Assembly (NCBI RefSeq): GCF_002291145.1
Contig: NZ_NTGE01000110.1
Span: forward strand, 1 to 64,000
DNA length: 64,000 nucleotides
Origin: Streptomyces sp. SA15
Lineage (GTDB): Bacteria; Actinomycetota; Actinomycetes; Streptomycetales; Streptomycetaceae
Direction of reading: 5' to 3'
Part shown: positions 8,875 to 16,512 of the stretch, piece after piece
How positions within the stretch are numbered: the first letter of the stretch is position 1
Layout of the letters: every line of letters begins with the position of its first letter
The notes under the pieces: generated by a model
What the model saw: the letters and a program-made list of their open reading frames with translations, nothing else
What the model was told of the DNA's origin: nothing
Database searches by the model: none
Position numbers and translations under genes: made by a program

Positions 8875-10242
8875 TTGAACGTGCGACCGATATCGGGGGC
8901 GTCGGTTGACGCGCGCGCGAGCGAGCCGCAGGGGCGCGTCGGTGTCGAGAGGCCGAGCGCGCGGAGGCCCGAAGGGCTGAGCACGGTCGGGCTCTCGACA
9001 CCGACTTTGGCGCCCCGGAGGCGAGCGAGCCAAAAAGAGGGGCGAGGCGGCAGGGGGGTACTGGCGCTGATACTCGGCGTCCTGCTGCTGGCCGTCACCG
9101 CGTGCGGCGGGGGCGGCGGCTCCGACTCGGAGTCCGAGGGGAAGGACAAGGCCAAGGACTCCTCCCAGGCGGAGACCAAGCAGTCACAGGCCGTCGTCTC
9201 CATATCCCCCAAGGACGGCTCCAAGTCCGTCGACACCAGCGGTGCCCTCAAGGTCGGTGTCGCCAAGGGCAAGTTGACCAAGGTCGAGGTCAAGGACGCC
9301 GAGGGCACCGCGATAGCCGGGAAGATCACCGCGAACGGCGCCGCCTGGCAGCCGTCCACGCACCTCGCCGCCGGCACCAAGTACACGGTGCACGCGGTCG
9401 CGAAGGACTCCGAGGGCCGGGAAGCCGCCGAGAGCGCCAGCTTCACCACCCTGACGCCGAAGAACACCTTCATCGGCAACTTCACGCCCGAGGACGGTTC
9501 GAAGGTCGGCGTCGGAATGCCGTTCTCGATCCGCTTCACCCGGGGCATCACGAACCCCGAAGACGTCGAGAAGGCCATCACCGTCAAGACCGAACCGGCC
9601 GTCGAGGTCGCGGGCCACTGGTTCGGCAACGACCGCCTCGACTTCCGCCCCGAGAAGTACTGGAAGGAAGGCACCAAGGTCACCGTCGACCTCAACCTCG
9701 ACGGCGTGGAGGGCCGCGACGGCGTCTACGGCAAGCAGGACAAGACCGTCTCCTTCACCATCGGCCGCAACCAGGTCTCCGTCGTCGACGTGAAGACCAA
9801 GCAGATGAAGGTCATGCGGGACGGCAAGGTCATCAAGACCATCCCGGTCACCACCGGCAAGCCCGGCTACGACACCTGGAACGGCCAGATGGTCATCAGC
9901 GAGCGGCTCACGGTGACCCGTATGAACGGCGAGACGGTCGGCTACGGCGGCGAGTACGACATCAAGGACGTCCCGCACGCCATGCGCCTGACCACCTCCG
10001 GCACCTTCATCCACGGCAACTACTGGGGCGGCGGCGCCTTCGGCAACTACAACGCCAGCCACGGCTGCATCGGCCTGCGCGATGTGAAGGGCGGCTACGA
10101 CAGCGGCGTGCCGGCCGCGTGGTTCTTCAACCACTCGATGATCGGCGACGTGGTGACGGTGAAGAACTCCAACGACGCGACGGTCGCCCCGGACAACGGG
10201 CTCAACGGCTGGAACATGTCGTGGGAGAAGTGGAAGGCGTGA
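8875..10242 (+). CDS. L,D-transpeptidase lipoprotein (YkuD), second paralogue with long N-terminal extension
   Basis: A 455-residue paralogue of the preceding gene with the same order: lipobox (LAVTAC, Cys77), two Ig-like domains, and YkuD with active site SHGCIGLRDVKG (Cys398). It should act in the cell envelope on peptidoglycan cross-linking. The start is uncertain. TTG 8875 is preceded by GGGGA at good spacing but gives about 60 residues of cytoplasmic leader before the signal segment. TTG 9007 would give a textbook 27-residue lipoprotein signal (MAPRRRASQKEG) but lacks a clear ribosome site. The extra N-terminal codons coincide with a large inverted repeat (8931-9016). An acidic Ser/Lys-rich linker follows the lipid anchor. 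Confidence 0.88.
   Translation: MNVRPISGASVDARASEPQGRVGVERPSARRPEGLSTVGLSTPTLAPRRRASQKEGRGGRGVLALILGVLLLAVTACGGGGGSDSESEGKDKAKDSSQAETKQSQAVVSISPKDGSKSVDTSGALKVGVAKGKLTKVEVKDAEGTAIAGKITANGAAWQPSTHLAAGTKYTVHAVAKDSEGREAAESASFTTLTPKNTFIGNFTPEDGSKVGVGMPFSIRFTRGITNPEDVEKAITVKTEPAVEVAGHWFGNDRLDFRPEKYWKEGTKVTVDLNLDGVEGRDGVYGKQDKTVSFTIGRNQVSVVDVKTKQMKVMRDGKVIKTIPVTTGKPGYDTWNGQMVISERLTVTRMNGETVGYGGEYDIKDVPHAMRLTTSGTFIHGNYWGGGAFGNYNASHGCIGLRDVKGGYDSGVPAAWFFNHSMIGDVVTVKNSNDATVAPDNGLNGWNMSWEKWKA
8931..9016. repeat. Large inverted repeat in the 5' end of the second transpeptidase gene
   Basis: Perfect 14-bp arms GTCGGTGTCGAGAG (8938-8951) and CTCTCGACACCGAC (8992-9005) are extended outward by GGGGCGC (8931-8937) and GCGCCCC (9010-9016) across a 4-base bulge. 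The RNA would form a stem of about 21 bp. An 11-bp direct repeat GCGAGCGAGCC flanks it at 8917-8927 and 9021-9031. It could be a translation-control hairpin or an inserted dispersed palindrome. Confidence 0.7.
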
Positions 10243-10262
10243 GCGTTCGCTGACGTAGGGCC

Positions 10263-10293
10263 GGCCCGGTGCTGTGACATACGGCACCGGGCC
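10263..10293 (+). terminator. Hairpin terminator after the second transpeptidase gene
   Basis: A perfect 10-bp stem GGCCCGGTGC / GCACCGGGCC with an 11-base loop lies 20 bp after the stop and is followed by TT. A second small palindrome CTGGGGGTCAACCCCCAG follows near 10324-10341. Confidence 0.75.
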
Positions 10294-10406
10294 TTATGTC
10301 GTTAGCCCCCGTGCTGTGCCTGCCTGGGGGTCAACCCCCAGACCCCCGGCCGAGTGTGATCGACCGCACCCGACCGGTTGCCGTTAGCCCCCGTTAACCT
10401 GCCTGC

Positions 10407-11174
10407 ATGACCGTGAATCTCGAAGTCGCCGAGGGCGTCGGCACGATCCGCCTCGACCGCCCGCCGATGAACGCGCTGGACGTGGCCACCCAGGACAGGC
10501 TGAAGGAACTCGCCGAGGAGGCCGCACGCCGCGAGGACGTGCGCGCGGTGATCCTGTGGGGCGGGGAGAAGGTGTTCGCGGCCGGCGCGGACATCAAGGA
10601 GATGCAGGCCATGGACCACACGGCGATGGTCCTGCGCGCCCGCGCCCTGCAGGACTCGTTCACGGCGGTGGCCCGCATCCCCAAGCCGGTGGTGGCCGCC
10701 GTCACGGGCTACGCGCTGGGCGGCGGCTGCGAGCTGGCACTCTGCGCGGACTTCCGTATCGCCGCGGACAACGCCAAGCTGGGCCAGCCGGAGATCCTGC
10801 TCGGGCTGATCCCGGGCGCGGGCGGCACGCAGCGCCTCTCCCGGCTGATCGGCCCGTCCAAGGCGAAGGACCTGATCTTCACGGGCCGCATGGTCAAGGC
10901 GGACGAGGCGCTCACGCTGGGCCTGGTGGACCGGGTCGTCCCGGCCGACGAGGTGTACTCCGAGGCGCACGCCTGGGCGGCGAAGCTGGCGCAGGGCCCG
11001 GCGATCGCGCTCCGCGCCGCCAAGGAGTCGATCGACATGGGCCTGGAGACGGACATCGACACGGGTCTGGCCGTCGAACGGAACTGGTTCACGGGCCTGT
11101 TCGCCACGGAGGACCGCGAGCGGGGCATGCGCAGCTTCGTTGAGGAAGGGCCGGGCAAGGCGAAGTTCCTCTGA
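10407..11174 (+). CDS. Enoyl-CoA hydratase/isomerase family protein (crotonase fold)
   Basis: A 255-residue crotonase, normal length. Visible are the oxyanion-hole stretches AAGADIKEM (about residue 60) and GYALGGGCELALCADFRIA (about 105), and the acidic residue region GQPEILLGLIPGAGGTQRL (about 130) typical of hydratases. It would hydrate trans-2-enoyl-CoA in fatty-acid or amino-acid degradation; substrate range cannot be read from the sequence. The start is ATG 10407. No ribosome site is visible, but TAACCT at 10395-10400 could be a -10 element, so the mRNA may be leaderless. It stands alone between terminator-like palindromes and the next gene. Confidence 0.9.
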   Translation: MTVNLEVAEGVGTIRLDRPPMNALDVATQDRLKELAEEAARREDVRAVILWGGEKVFAAGADIKEMQAMDHTAMVLRARALQDSFTAVARIPKPVVAAVTGYALGGGCELALCADFRIAADNAKLGQPEILLGLIPGAGGTQRLSRLIGPSKAKDLIFTGRMVKADEALTLGLVDRVVPADEVYSEAHAWAAKLAQGPAIALRAAKESIDMGLETDIDTGLAVERNWFTGLFATEDRERGMRSFVEEGPGKAKFL

Positions 11175-11310
11175 TGCTCATCGAATTGATCTCGGGGAAT
11201 CCCTCGAACCGCTTGCAATTGACATGACGTCTGATCCGGGTCCCCCGATGGGGCGGTTTATGGGAGCCTTAAGGCAACCTTAAATCTGCCTTGTCGAGGA
11301 GGCCTGTCGA

Positions 11311-11973
11311 TTGCCCGCGATCGAGCCTTCGCCGCAGGTCGGACAGGCTGCCACGGGGTCCGAACTGCCACTGGCATATGCCGATCGACTCCTGGGGAAT
11401 GAAGGATTCCGGCGGGTGTATTCGTCGGGAACGGCCCCGAGGGGCGCTTTGGGCGGCCATGATGGGGGCATGGCGGGGCTGGAGGGTATCGAGCAGCCGC
11501 GGGGAGAGGGCCGTGCGACTGCGGCGCGCTGGTCTCCGGCGGTCGAGGACGAACACGCACTCAAGGCGCTCGAGTTGTTCGGCAACCCCACGGAGGCGGA
11601 GATTCCGCTGCCGTCCCGCCCCGAATCGGCGGCCACGGCACGCCGGCTGGCCCAGGTCGTGGTGCTCCGCCAGTGGGGCCTCACCCCCAAGCTGACGGAA
11701 GACGCCGTCCTGCTGGTCTCGGAACTGGTCGGCAACGCCGTACGGCACACCGGCGCCCGCGTCTTCGGCCTTCGTATGCGCCGCCGCCGGGGCTGGATCC
11801 GCATCGAGGTCCGCGACCCCTCCCGGGGGCTGCCCTGTCTCATGCCGGTCCAGCCGATGGACACCAGCGGCCGGGGCCTTTTCCTCGTCGACAAACTCTC
11901 CGACCGCTGGGGCGTGGACCTGATGCCCAGGGGCAAGACGACGTGGTTCGAGATGAGGGTGGCGGACCGCTAG
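11311..11973 (+). CDS. Anti-sigma-factor-type ATP-binding protein (HATPase_c, RsbW-like)
   Basis: A 220-residue protein with a GHKL ATPase fold at about residues 95-215: N-box LVSELVGNAVRHTG, G1 region EVRDPSRGLP and G2 region GRGLFLVDKLSDRWG. Such proteins in Streptomyces act as serine kinases or anti-sigma switches for SigB-like factors and their anti-anti-sigma partners. I chose TTG 11311 because AGGAGG (11297-11302) sits eight bases upstream; ATG 11470 is an alternative that would remove a non-conserved N-terminal segment of 53 residues. No sigma factor or antagonist gene is next to it, so its partner is unknown. Confidence 0.82.
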   Translation: MPAIEPSPQVGQAATGSELPLAYADRLLGNEGFRRVYSSGTAPRGALGGHDGGMAGLEGIEQPRGEGRATAARWSPAVEDEHALKALELFGNPTEAEIPLPSRPESAATARRLAQVVVLRQWGLTPKLTEDAVLLVSELVGNAVRHTGARVFGLRMRRRRGWIRIEVRDPSRGLPCLMPVQPMDTSGRGLFLVDKLSDRWGVDLMPRGKTTWFEMRVADR

Positions 11974-12084
11974 GGCGTGATTCGCCGGACAGGCCCCAAG
12001 CCCCTGTCCCCGCGACGACCCGCACCGGCGCCGCCATTCGGGCGAATCACCCGATTTTCGCCGCAACCCCCCTTAAATGGTGCG

Positions 12085-13281
12085 GTGACCACGACCGACC
12101 GCCGGACGGCCCTCCGCACGGGCGCCGTCCTCACCGCCCTCACTGCCCTCGCCGCGCTGGCCGCCTGCGGCACCGAGACCAGAGACCGCGCCCCCGAAGC
12201 CCGCGGCACCAAGGCGGCCGTACCCGCGCCGCCGAAGAAGAAGGCCGTCCAGGGCCTGCCCGGCATGCCACCCGTCCTCGACCCGGAGGACGTCTACGCG
12301 GCCGACCGCCCGAACCGGCTTTCCCCGGTGGTCAAGGACTTCCCGTCCCGGGTCTACGTCCCCAACACCGAGTCCGACACCGTCTCCGTCATCGACCCGA
12401 AGACGTACGAGATCATCGAGACCATCCCCGTCGGCCGCCAGCCCCAACACGTCGTGCCCTCCTGGGACCTGAAGACCCTCTGGGTCAACAACAACCGCGG
12501 CCACACCCTCACCCCCATCGACCCGAAGACCGGCAAGGCGGGCAAGGAGGTGGAGGTGCACGACCCCTACAACCTCTACTTCACGCCCAACGGCAAGCAC
12601 GCCGTCGTCATGGCCTCCCTCGACCGTGAGCTCGTCTTCCGGGACCCGCACACCATGAAGCGGATCAAGACGGAACCAGTCACCTGCTACGGCGTCAACC
12701 ACGCCGATTTCTCCCTCGACGGCCGGTACTTCATCGTCTCCTGCGAGTTCAGCGGCGAACTGCTGAAGGTCGACACCGAGAAGATGAAGGTCGTGGGGCA
12801 GCAGAGGCTGCCGTTCGAAGGTGCCATGCCGCAGGACGTCAAGGTCTCCCCGGACGGCAAGAAGTTCTACATCGCCGACATGATGGCCCACGGCATGTGG
12901 GTCCTCGACGGCGACAAGTTCGACATGCCGAAGCTGCTGCCCACCGGCAAGGGCTGCCACGGTCTCTACGTCAGCCGCGACTCGCGCGAGATGTACGTCT
13001 CCAACCGCGGCGAAGGCTCCGTCTCCGTCTTCGACTTCACCCAGAACAAGCTCACCAAGAAGTGGCACCTGCCCGACGGCGGGAGCCCCGACATGGGCGG
13101 CGTCTCGGCCGACGGCAAGGTCCTGTGGCTGTCGGGGCGTTACGACGGCGAGGTGTACGCCATCGACACCCGCACCGGCATCCAGCTCGCCCGCATCCCC
13201 GTCGGCAGCGGGCCGCACGGCCTGGCCGTCTACCCGCAGCCGGGCCGCTACTCCCTAGGCCACACGGGCATCTTCCGCTGA
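12085..13281 (+). CDS. YVTN/beta-propeller-repeat lipoprotein
   Basis: A 398-residue exported lipoprotein. GTG 12085 gives a signal peptide (MTTTDRRTALRTG, slightly Tat-like) with lipobox LAAC and Cys28; the frame is open from 11977 but upstream codons do not look like a leader. The mature part is a seven-bladed-type beta-propeller with repeated units such as YVPNTESDTVSVIDPKTYEI, LWVNNNRGHTLTPIDP and MYVSNRGEGSVSVFD. The biochemical function of these propellers is generally unknown; they may bind ligands or partner proteins outside the membrane. The gene ends 75 bp before the ADP-ribosyltransferase gene on the same strand, and could be co-transcribed with it. Confidence 0.85.
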   Translation: MTTTDRRTALRTGAVLTALTALAALAACGTETRDRAPEARGTKAAVPAPPKKKAVQGLPGMPPVLDPEDVYAADRPNRLSPVVKDFPSRVYVPNTESDTVSVIDPKTYEIIETIPVGRQPQHVVPSWDLKTLWVNNNRGHTLTPIDPKTGKAGKEVEVHDPYNLYFTPNGKHAVVMASLDRELVFRDPHTMKRIKTEPVTCYGVNHADFSLDGRYFIVSCEFSGELLKVDTEKMKVVGQQRLPFEGAMPQDVKVSPDGKKFYIADMMAHGMWVLDGDKFDMPKLLPTGKGCHGLYVSRDSREMYVSNRGEGSVSVFDFTQNKLTKKWHLPDGGSPDMGGVSADGKVLWLSGRYDGEVYAIDTRTGIQLARIPVGSGPHGLAVYPQPGRYSLGHTGIFR

Positions 13282-13356
13282 CGCCAGGTCAGTTGACACG
13301 CCGCCGCACGAGTGACGGTCCCCAACCCGTCGCGTACACCCGGAATCGTGGACCCC

Positions 13357-13968
13357 ATGATCACCACTCGCCTGCGGCGGCGCGCGGCCGCCGCCGTCCT
13401 GTCCCTGGCCGCCGTCCTCGCCACCACGGCCGCCACGGCCCCCGCCACGACCGCTCCCACGGCGGCTCCCACCAAGACCGCTCCCGCCTGCCCCCAGTTT
13501 GACGACCCGGTCAAGGCCGCCGCCGACCGCCGGGTCGACGTCCGCCGCATCACCCCCAAGCCGGTCTGGCGCAAGACCTGCGGCACGCTCTACCGCAGCG
13601 ACGGCCGCGGCCCGGACATCGTCTTCGAGCAGGGCTTCTACCCCAAGGACGTCGAGGGCGGCCAGTACGACATCGAGAAGTACGTCCTGGTCAACCAGCC
13701 CTCCCCGTACGTGTCCACGTCGTACGACCACGACCTGTACAAGACCTGGTGGAAGTCCGGCTACAACTACTACATCGACGCCCCCGGCGGCGTGGACGTC
13801 AACAAGACCATCGGCGACACCCACAAGTGGGCCGACCAGGTCGAGGTCGCCTTCCCCGGCGGCATCGCGCGGGAGTACATCATCGGGGTGTGCCCGGTCG
13901 ACAAGAAGACCAAGGTGGAGATCATGAGCGACTGCCGGAGCAACCCGCACTACAAGTCCTGGCACTGA
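13357..13968 (+). CDS. Secreted guanine-type ADP-ribosyltransferase, scabin/ScARP-like
   Basis: A 203-residue secreted mono-ADP-ribosyltransferase of the pierisin/scabin group. The signal peptide (MITTRLRRRAAAAVLSLAA) should be cut near residue 40. The R-S-E active site is complete: Arg80 in TLYRSD, Ser120-Thr121-Ser122 in YVSTSYD, and Gln161-Val-Glu163 in DQVEVAFPGG. Four Cys (45, 75, 179, 193) can make two disulfides. Known relatives (ScARP of S. coelicolor, scabin of S. scabies) attach ADP-ribose to guanine bases, nucleosides and DNA rather than to protein. Lack of a cell-binding domain leaves the delivery route open. ATG 13357 is preferred; GTG 13348 is possible. No immunity gene is recognisable. 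The 3' end overlaps the convergent GNAT gene by 47 bp. Confidence 0.92.
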   Translation: MITTRLRRRAAAAVLSLAAVLATTAATAPATTAPTAAPTKTAPACPQFDDPVKAAADRRVDVRRITPKPVWRKTCGTLYRSDGRGPDIVFEQGFYPKDVEGGQYDIEKYVLVNQPSPYVSTSYDHDLYKTWWKSGYNYYIDAPGGVDVNKTIGDTHKWADQVEVAFPGGIAREYIIGVCPVDKKTKVEIMSDCRSNPHYKSWH

Positions 13969-14593
13969 GCAGCACTTCCGACCCCACCGGCAGATAACCG
14001 GCCGCCTGGAACGCCCGCAGACTGCGGGCGTTCCCCGCCGATACCTGGGCCCACACCGGCTCGCCCCCGCTCAGCTGCCGCGCCGCGTGCACCAGCGCAC
14101 GCCCCAGCCCCCGATGCCGTACGTCCTCGTCGACCTCGACCGCGACCTCCAGCCGCCCGGCGACTCCGCGCCCCAGGACCAGCAGCCCGCCGTCCGCGGT
14201 CCACACCCGCACGTCGTCGCGCCGCTCGCGGGAACTCATCACCCTCGGATGCCCGGGATCCTCGACCTCCTTCAGCGCGAGCGGCGGCTCACCCGGCAGC
14301 GGAGCGCCCACCGTCAGCACGTCGATCGTGTCGCTGCGGCGCCCCGTACGGTCCATGAGCGCCGCGAGGAACCGCGCGTTCATGGTCGCGGCGAGGGCGT
14401 CACAGTCGACGGCGCGCAGGGTCTCGTACACCCACTCCGGGTCCTCGTCCGTGAAGACCACGGAGTGCGCGGTGAAGGCGAGGACACCGGCGTCGCGAGG
14501 GGAGGGCTGGGGCACGACGGTCGTACCGCCGTCCGCCGGCGGGAAGACGCCCCGGGCCGCCGCGTCGAGAATGTCCCGCAGTGTGTCCCTCAC
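13922..14593 (-). CDS. GNAT-family N-acetyltransferase
   Basis: A 223-residue protein with a GNAT domain in its C-terminal half: VAVEVDEDVRHRGLGRALVHAA is the acetyl-CoA pyrophosphate-binding motif A, and AGNARSLRAFQAAGYLPVGSE is the final GNAT strand. The N-terminal half (FTAHSVVFTDEDPEWVYETL) is a conserved extension seen in some actinobacterial acetyltransferases. The start is GTG 14591-14593; the frame is open much farther upstream but runs across the MerR gene and is a shadow. It is divergent from the MerR-family gene across 54 bp, which suggests shared control. Its 3' end overlaps the ADP-ribosyltransferase gene in antisense. Substrate unknown. Confidence 0.8.
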   Translation of the reverse strand: MRDTLRDILDAAARGVFPPADGGTTVVPQPSPRDAGVLAFTAHSVVFTDEDPEWVYETLRAVDCDALAATMNARFLAALMDRTGRRSDTIDVLTVGAPLPGEPPLALKEVEDPGHPRVMSSRERRDDVRVWTADGGLLVLGRGVAGRLEVAVEVDEDVRHRGLGRALVHAARQLSGGEPVWAQVSAGNARSLRAFQAAGYLPVGSEVLLSARTCSAGCSGSRS

Positions 14594-14647
14594 GAAGGCG
14601 CCCCACTCCTTGAGTCTCCACCCACTGGAAGGCCCACACTCGCAGAC
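14594..14647 (+). promoter_or_regulatory. Putative MerR-type promoter between GNAT and MerR genes
   Basis: TTGAGT (14610-14615) and CACACT (14635-14640) are separated by 19 bp, the long spacing typical of MerR-controlled promoters. The spacer holds the dyad TCCA-N5-TGGA. The whole divergent gap is only 54 bp, so a regulator bound here could control both genes. The -10 match is weak. Confidence 0.35.
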
Positions 14648-15562
14648 ATGATCGAACACGGCACCGGACTTTTCACCATCGGCGAGCTGGCCCGGTCCAC
14701 CGGACTGACCGTGCGCACCATCCGCTACTGGTCCGACGAGGGAGTCCTGCACCCGGTGACCCGCTCCACGGGAGGCTACCGGCTGTACGACGCCGAGTCC
14801 GTCGCCCGTCTGGAACTGATCCGTACCTTGCGCGAACTGGGCCTGGGGCTGGAGGACGTACGCAAGGTCGTCAGCGGCGAGAAGGACGTGGCGTCGGTCG
14901 CGGCCGCGCACGTGGCGGCGTTGGACGCGCAGATCCGGTCCCTGAAGGTGACCCGTGCGGTGCTGTCGACCGTGGCGCGACGCGGCTCGACCGCGGAGGA
15001 GATGACCCTGATGAACAAGTTGGCGCGGCTGTCGGCCGCCGAGCGCAGGCGGATCCTGGAGGAGTTCGTGGACGAGATGTTCCACGGACTGGACACGGCG
15101 GACCCCGTGATCCGCGAGCGGATGCGGAGCATGGCCGTGGACCTGCCGGACGAGCCGACGCCCGAGCAGGTGGACGCCTGGGTGGAGCTGGCCGAGATGT
15201 TGCAGGACCCTCAGTTCCGGGCGCACATGCGCAAGGTGGCCGAGTTCAACGCGGCCGGCCGTGGGCCCGAGACCCCCGTCGGGGCGTCGATGTGGTTCGC
15301 CCGGCGGCTGGTGCAGCTGGCGGCCGAGGCACGGGAGCAGGGCATCGCGCCCGGGTCGCCGGAGGCGGAGCGGATCCTGGGGGACCTGCTGGGCGACGCC
15401 GACCCGGCCGCCGTACTCGAACGCCTGAGGTCCACCACGAACGACAAGGTCGCCCGCTACCGAGAGCTGCTGGCCACCGTGAAGGGGCAGGGGCCGGAGG
15501 TGGCCCGCCGGGAGGAGTTCGGATGGGTGGTCGCCGCGCTGGAAGCGAAGGCGGGCAGCTAA
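14648..15562 (+). CDS. MerR-family transcriptional regulator with large C-terminal domain
   Basis: A 304-residue regulator. The N-terminal winged helix (residues 8-75: FTIGELARSTGLTVRTIRYW, then DEGVLHPV, GGYRLYD) is a clear MerR DNA-binding domain, followed by the dimerisation helix. The remaining roughly 200 residues are helical (for example LNAMNKLARLSAAERRRI-type segments and LPDEPTPEQVDAWVELAEM) and resemble the ligand-sensing regions of TipAL-like or multidrug-type MerR proteins. ATG 14648 is the first start after the divergent GNAT promoter. The likely target is the divergent acetyltransferase gene and itself. Ligand unknown. Confidence 0.9.
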   Translation: MIEHGTGLFTIGELARSTGLTVRTIRYWSDEGVLHPVTRSTGGYRLYDAESVARLELIRTLRELGLGLEDVRKVVSGEKDVASVAAAHVAALDAQIRSLKVTRAVLSTVARRGSTAEEMTLMNKLARLSAAERRRILEEFVDEMFHGLDTADPVIRERMRSMAVDLPDEPTPEQVDAWVELAEMLQDPQFRAHMRKVAEFNAAGRGPETPVGASMWFARRLVQLAAEAREQGIAPGSPEAERILGDLLGDADPAAVLERLRSTTNDKVARYRELLATVKGQGPEVARREEFGWVVAALEAKAGS

Positions 15563-15631
15563 TCTGACCTTCGTCAGGAAGCCGACCAGGCGCGAGCAAC
15601 ACAGCAACACGAGACAAAAAGGGGCGGATCG

Positions 15632-15844
15632 GTGGCGGACATCGAGGAAGCACGCAAGCAGTTCGAACGGATCGACGCGGACGGTGACGGCCTCATCACC
15701 CCCGCCGAGTTCAAGACCGCCCTGGCCCAGGGGGGCGACTGGAACGTCACCGAGTCCGTGGCCGAGGCGATCATCGCCTCCCGCGACCTCGACGGCGACA
15801 AGCTGATGTCGTTCGACGAGTTCTGGACGTACCTGAACAAGTGA
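15632..15844 (+). CDS. Two-EF-hand calcium-binding protein
   Basis: A 70-residue acidic cytoplasmic protein consisting of two EF-hands. Loop 1 is DADGDGLITPAE (residues 15-26) and loop 2 is DLDGDKLMSFDE (53-64); both have canonical Asp/Gly/Glu ligand positions. Start GTG 15632 has AAGGGG about ten bases upstream. It matches the small calcium-binding Cab proteins of Streptomyces, one of which (CabC) influences spore germination and aerial growth; which member this is cannot be settled here. It is followed by a strong terminator, so it is the last gene of its transcript. Confidence 0.9.
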   Translation: MADIEEARKQFERIDADGDGLITPAEFKTALAQGGDWNVTESVAEAIIASRDLDGDKLMSFDEFWTYLNK

Positions 15845-15853
15845 CGCACCCGG

Positions 15854-15891
15854 AAGGGGCGCCCAGACGGGGTTTCCGGCGGGCGCCCCTT
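15854..15891 (+). terminator. Strong hairpin terminator after the EF-hand gene
   Basis: A perfect 11-bp stem AAGGGGCGCCC / GGGCGCCCCTT with a 16-base loop begins 10 bp after the stop codon and ends in a short T run. Confidence 0.85.
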
Positions 15892-16049
15892 TGTCATGCG
15901 GTGCGCGGGAGTTCCCTCACCGCATCGCCGTTGCCGGCAAGACGCCAAAGTGACGTGGCATTCTGCGGCCCGTCCGGCCATGGCGGCGAACAGCCCGCTT
16001 CCGTACGGTTGCTGTCGACGGCTGGACGGGCCGCAGGGGGGAGGCCGGG

Positions 16050-16508
16050 GTGCGGTACGACGCTCTGCCTCACGTCGACGAGCACCCCACGGACGTCGCC
16101 GCGCCACCCGACGCCGTCTGGCATGCCCTCTCCGACACCCTGGACGACTCCTTCGCCGGCCCGACCGCCACCCGCTACGCCCGCTTGGTCGGTTGCCACG
16201 ACCGCACGTCGTCGGGCCCTCGCCCCCTGGCCGAGGGCTCGACGCTGCCCGGCTTCCGGGTGGTCACCGCGGACCGGGCCCGCACCCTTGTCCTGCGGGG
16301 CTCGCACCGCTTCTCGGCCTACACCCTGACTTTCCGCATCGAGGAACCCACCCCGGGCCGCACCCATCTACGAGCGGAAACCCGAGCCACCTTCCCCGGC
16401 CTGACGGGCACCCTCTACCGCCGGCTCGTCATCACCACCGGCTTCCACGCGAACGGCATGCGCCGCCTGTTGACGGGAGTGCGACGCCGGGCCGAACGGG
16501 CCGGATGA
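16050..16508 (+). CDS. SRPBCC-like small protein
   Basis: A 152-residue protein starting at GTG 16050 with GGGGGAG upstream. The sequence pattern (APPDAVWHALSDTL near residue 18, then GSTLPGFRVV, RFSAYTLTFRIEE, and a terminal helix VITTGFHANGMRRLL) fits the START/SRPBCC ligand-binding fold, a group of small hydrophobic-ligand or polyketide-related proteins. No catalytic residues can be assigned. It is convergent with the GH25 gene, 4 bp apart. Function unknown. Confidence 0.7.
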   Translation: MRYDALPHVDEHPTDVAAPPDAVWHALSDTLDDSFAGPTATRYARLVGCHDRTSSGPRPLAEGSTLPGFRVVTADRARTLVLRGSHRFSAYTLTFRIEEPTPGRTHLRAETRATFPGLTGTLYRRLVITTGFHANGMRRLLTGVRRRAERAG

Positions 16509-16512
16509 GCTG

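Noticed and set aside
14594..15610. Upstream extension of the GNAT gene to 562 codons
   Set aside because: The extension runs antisense through the MerR gene. Only the part after GTG 14593 has GNAT features.
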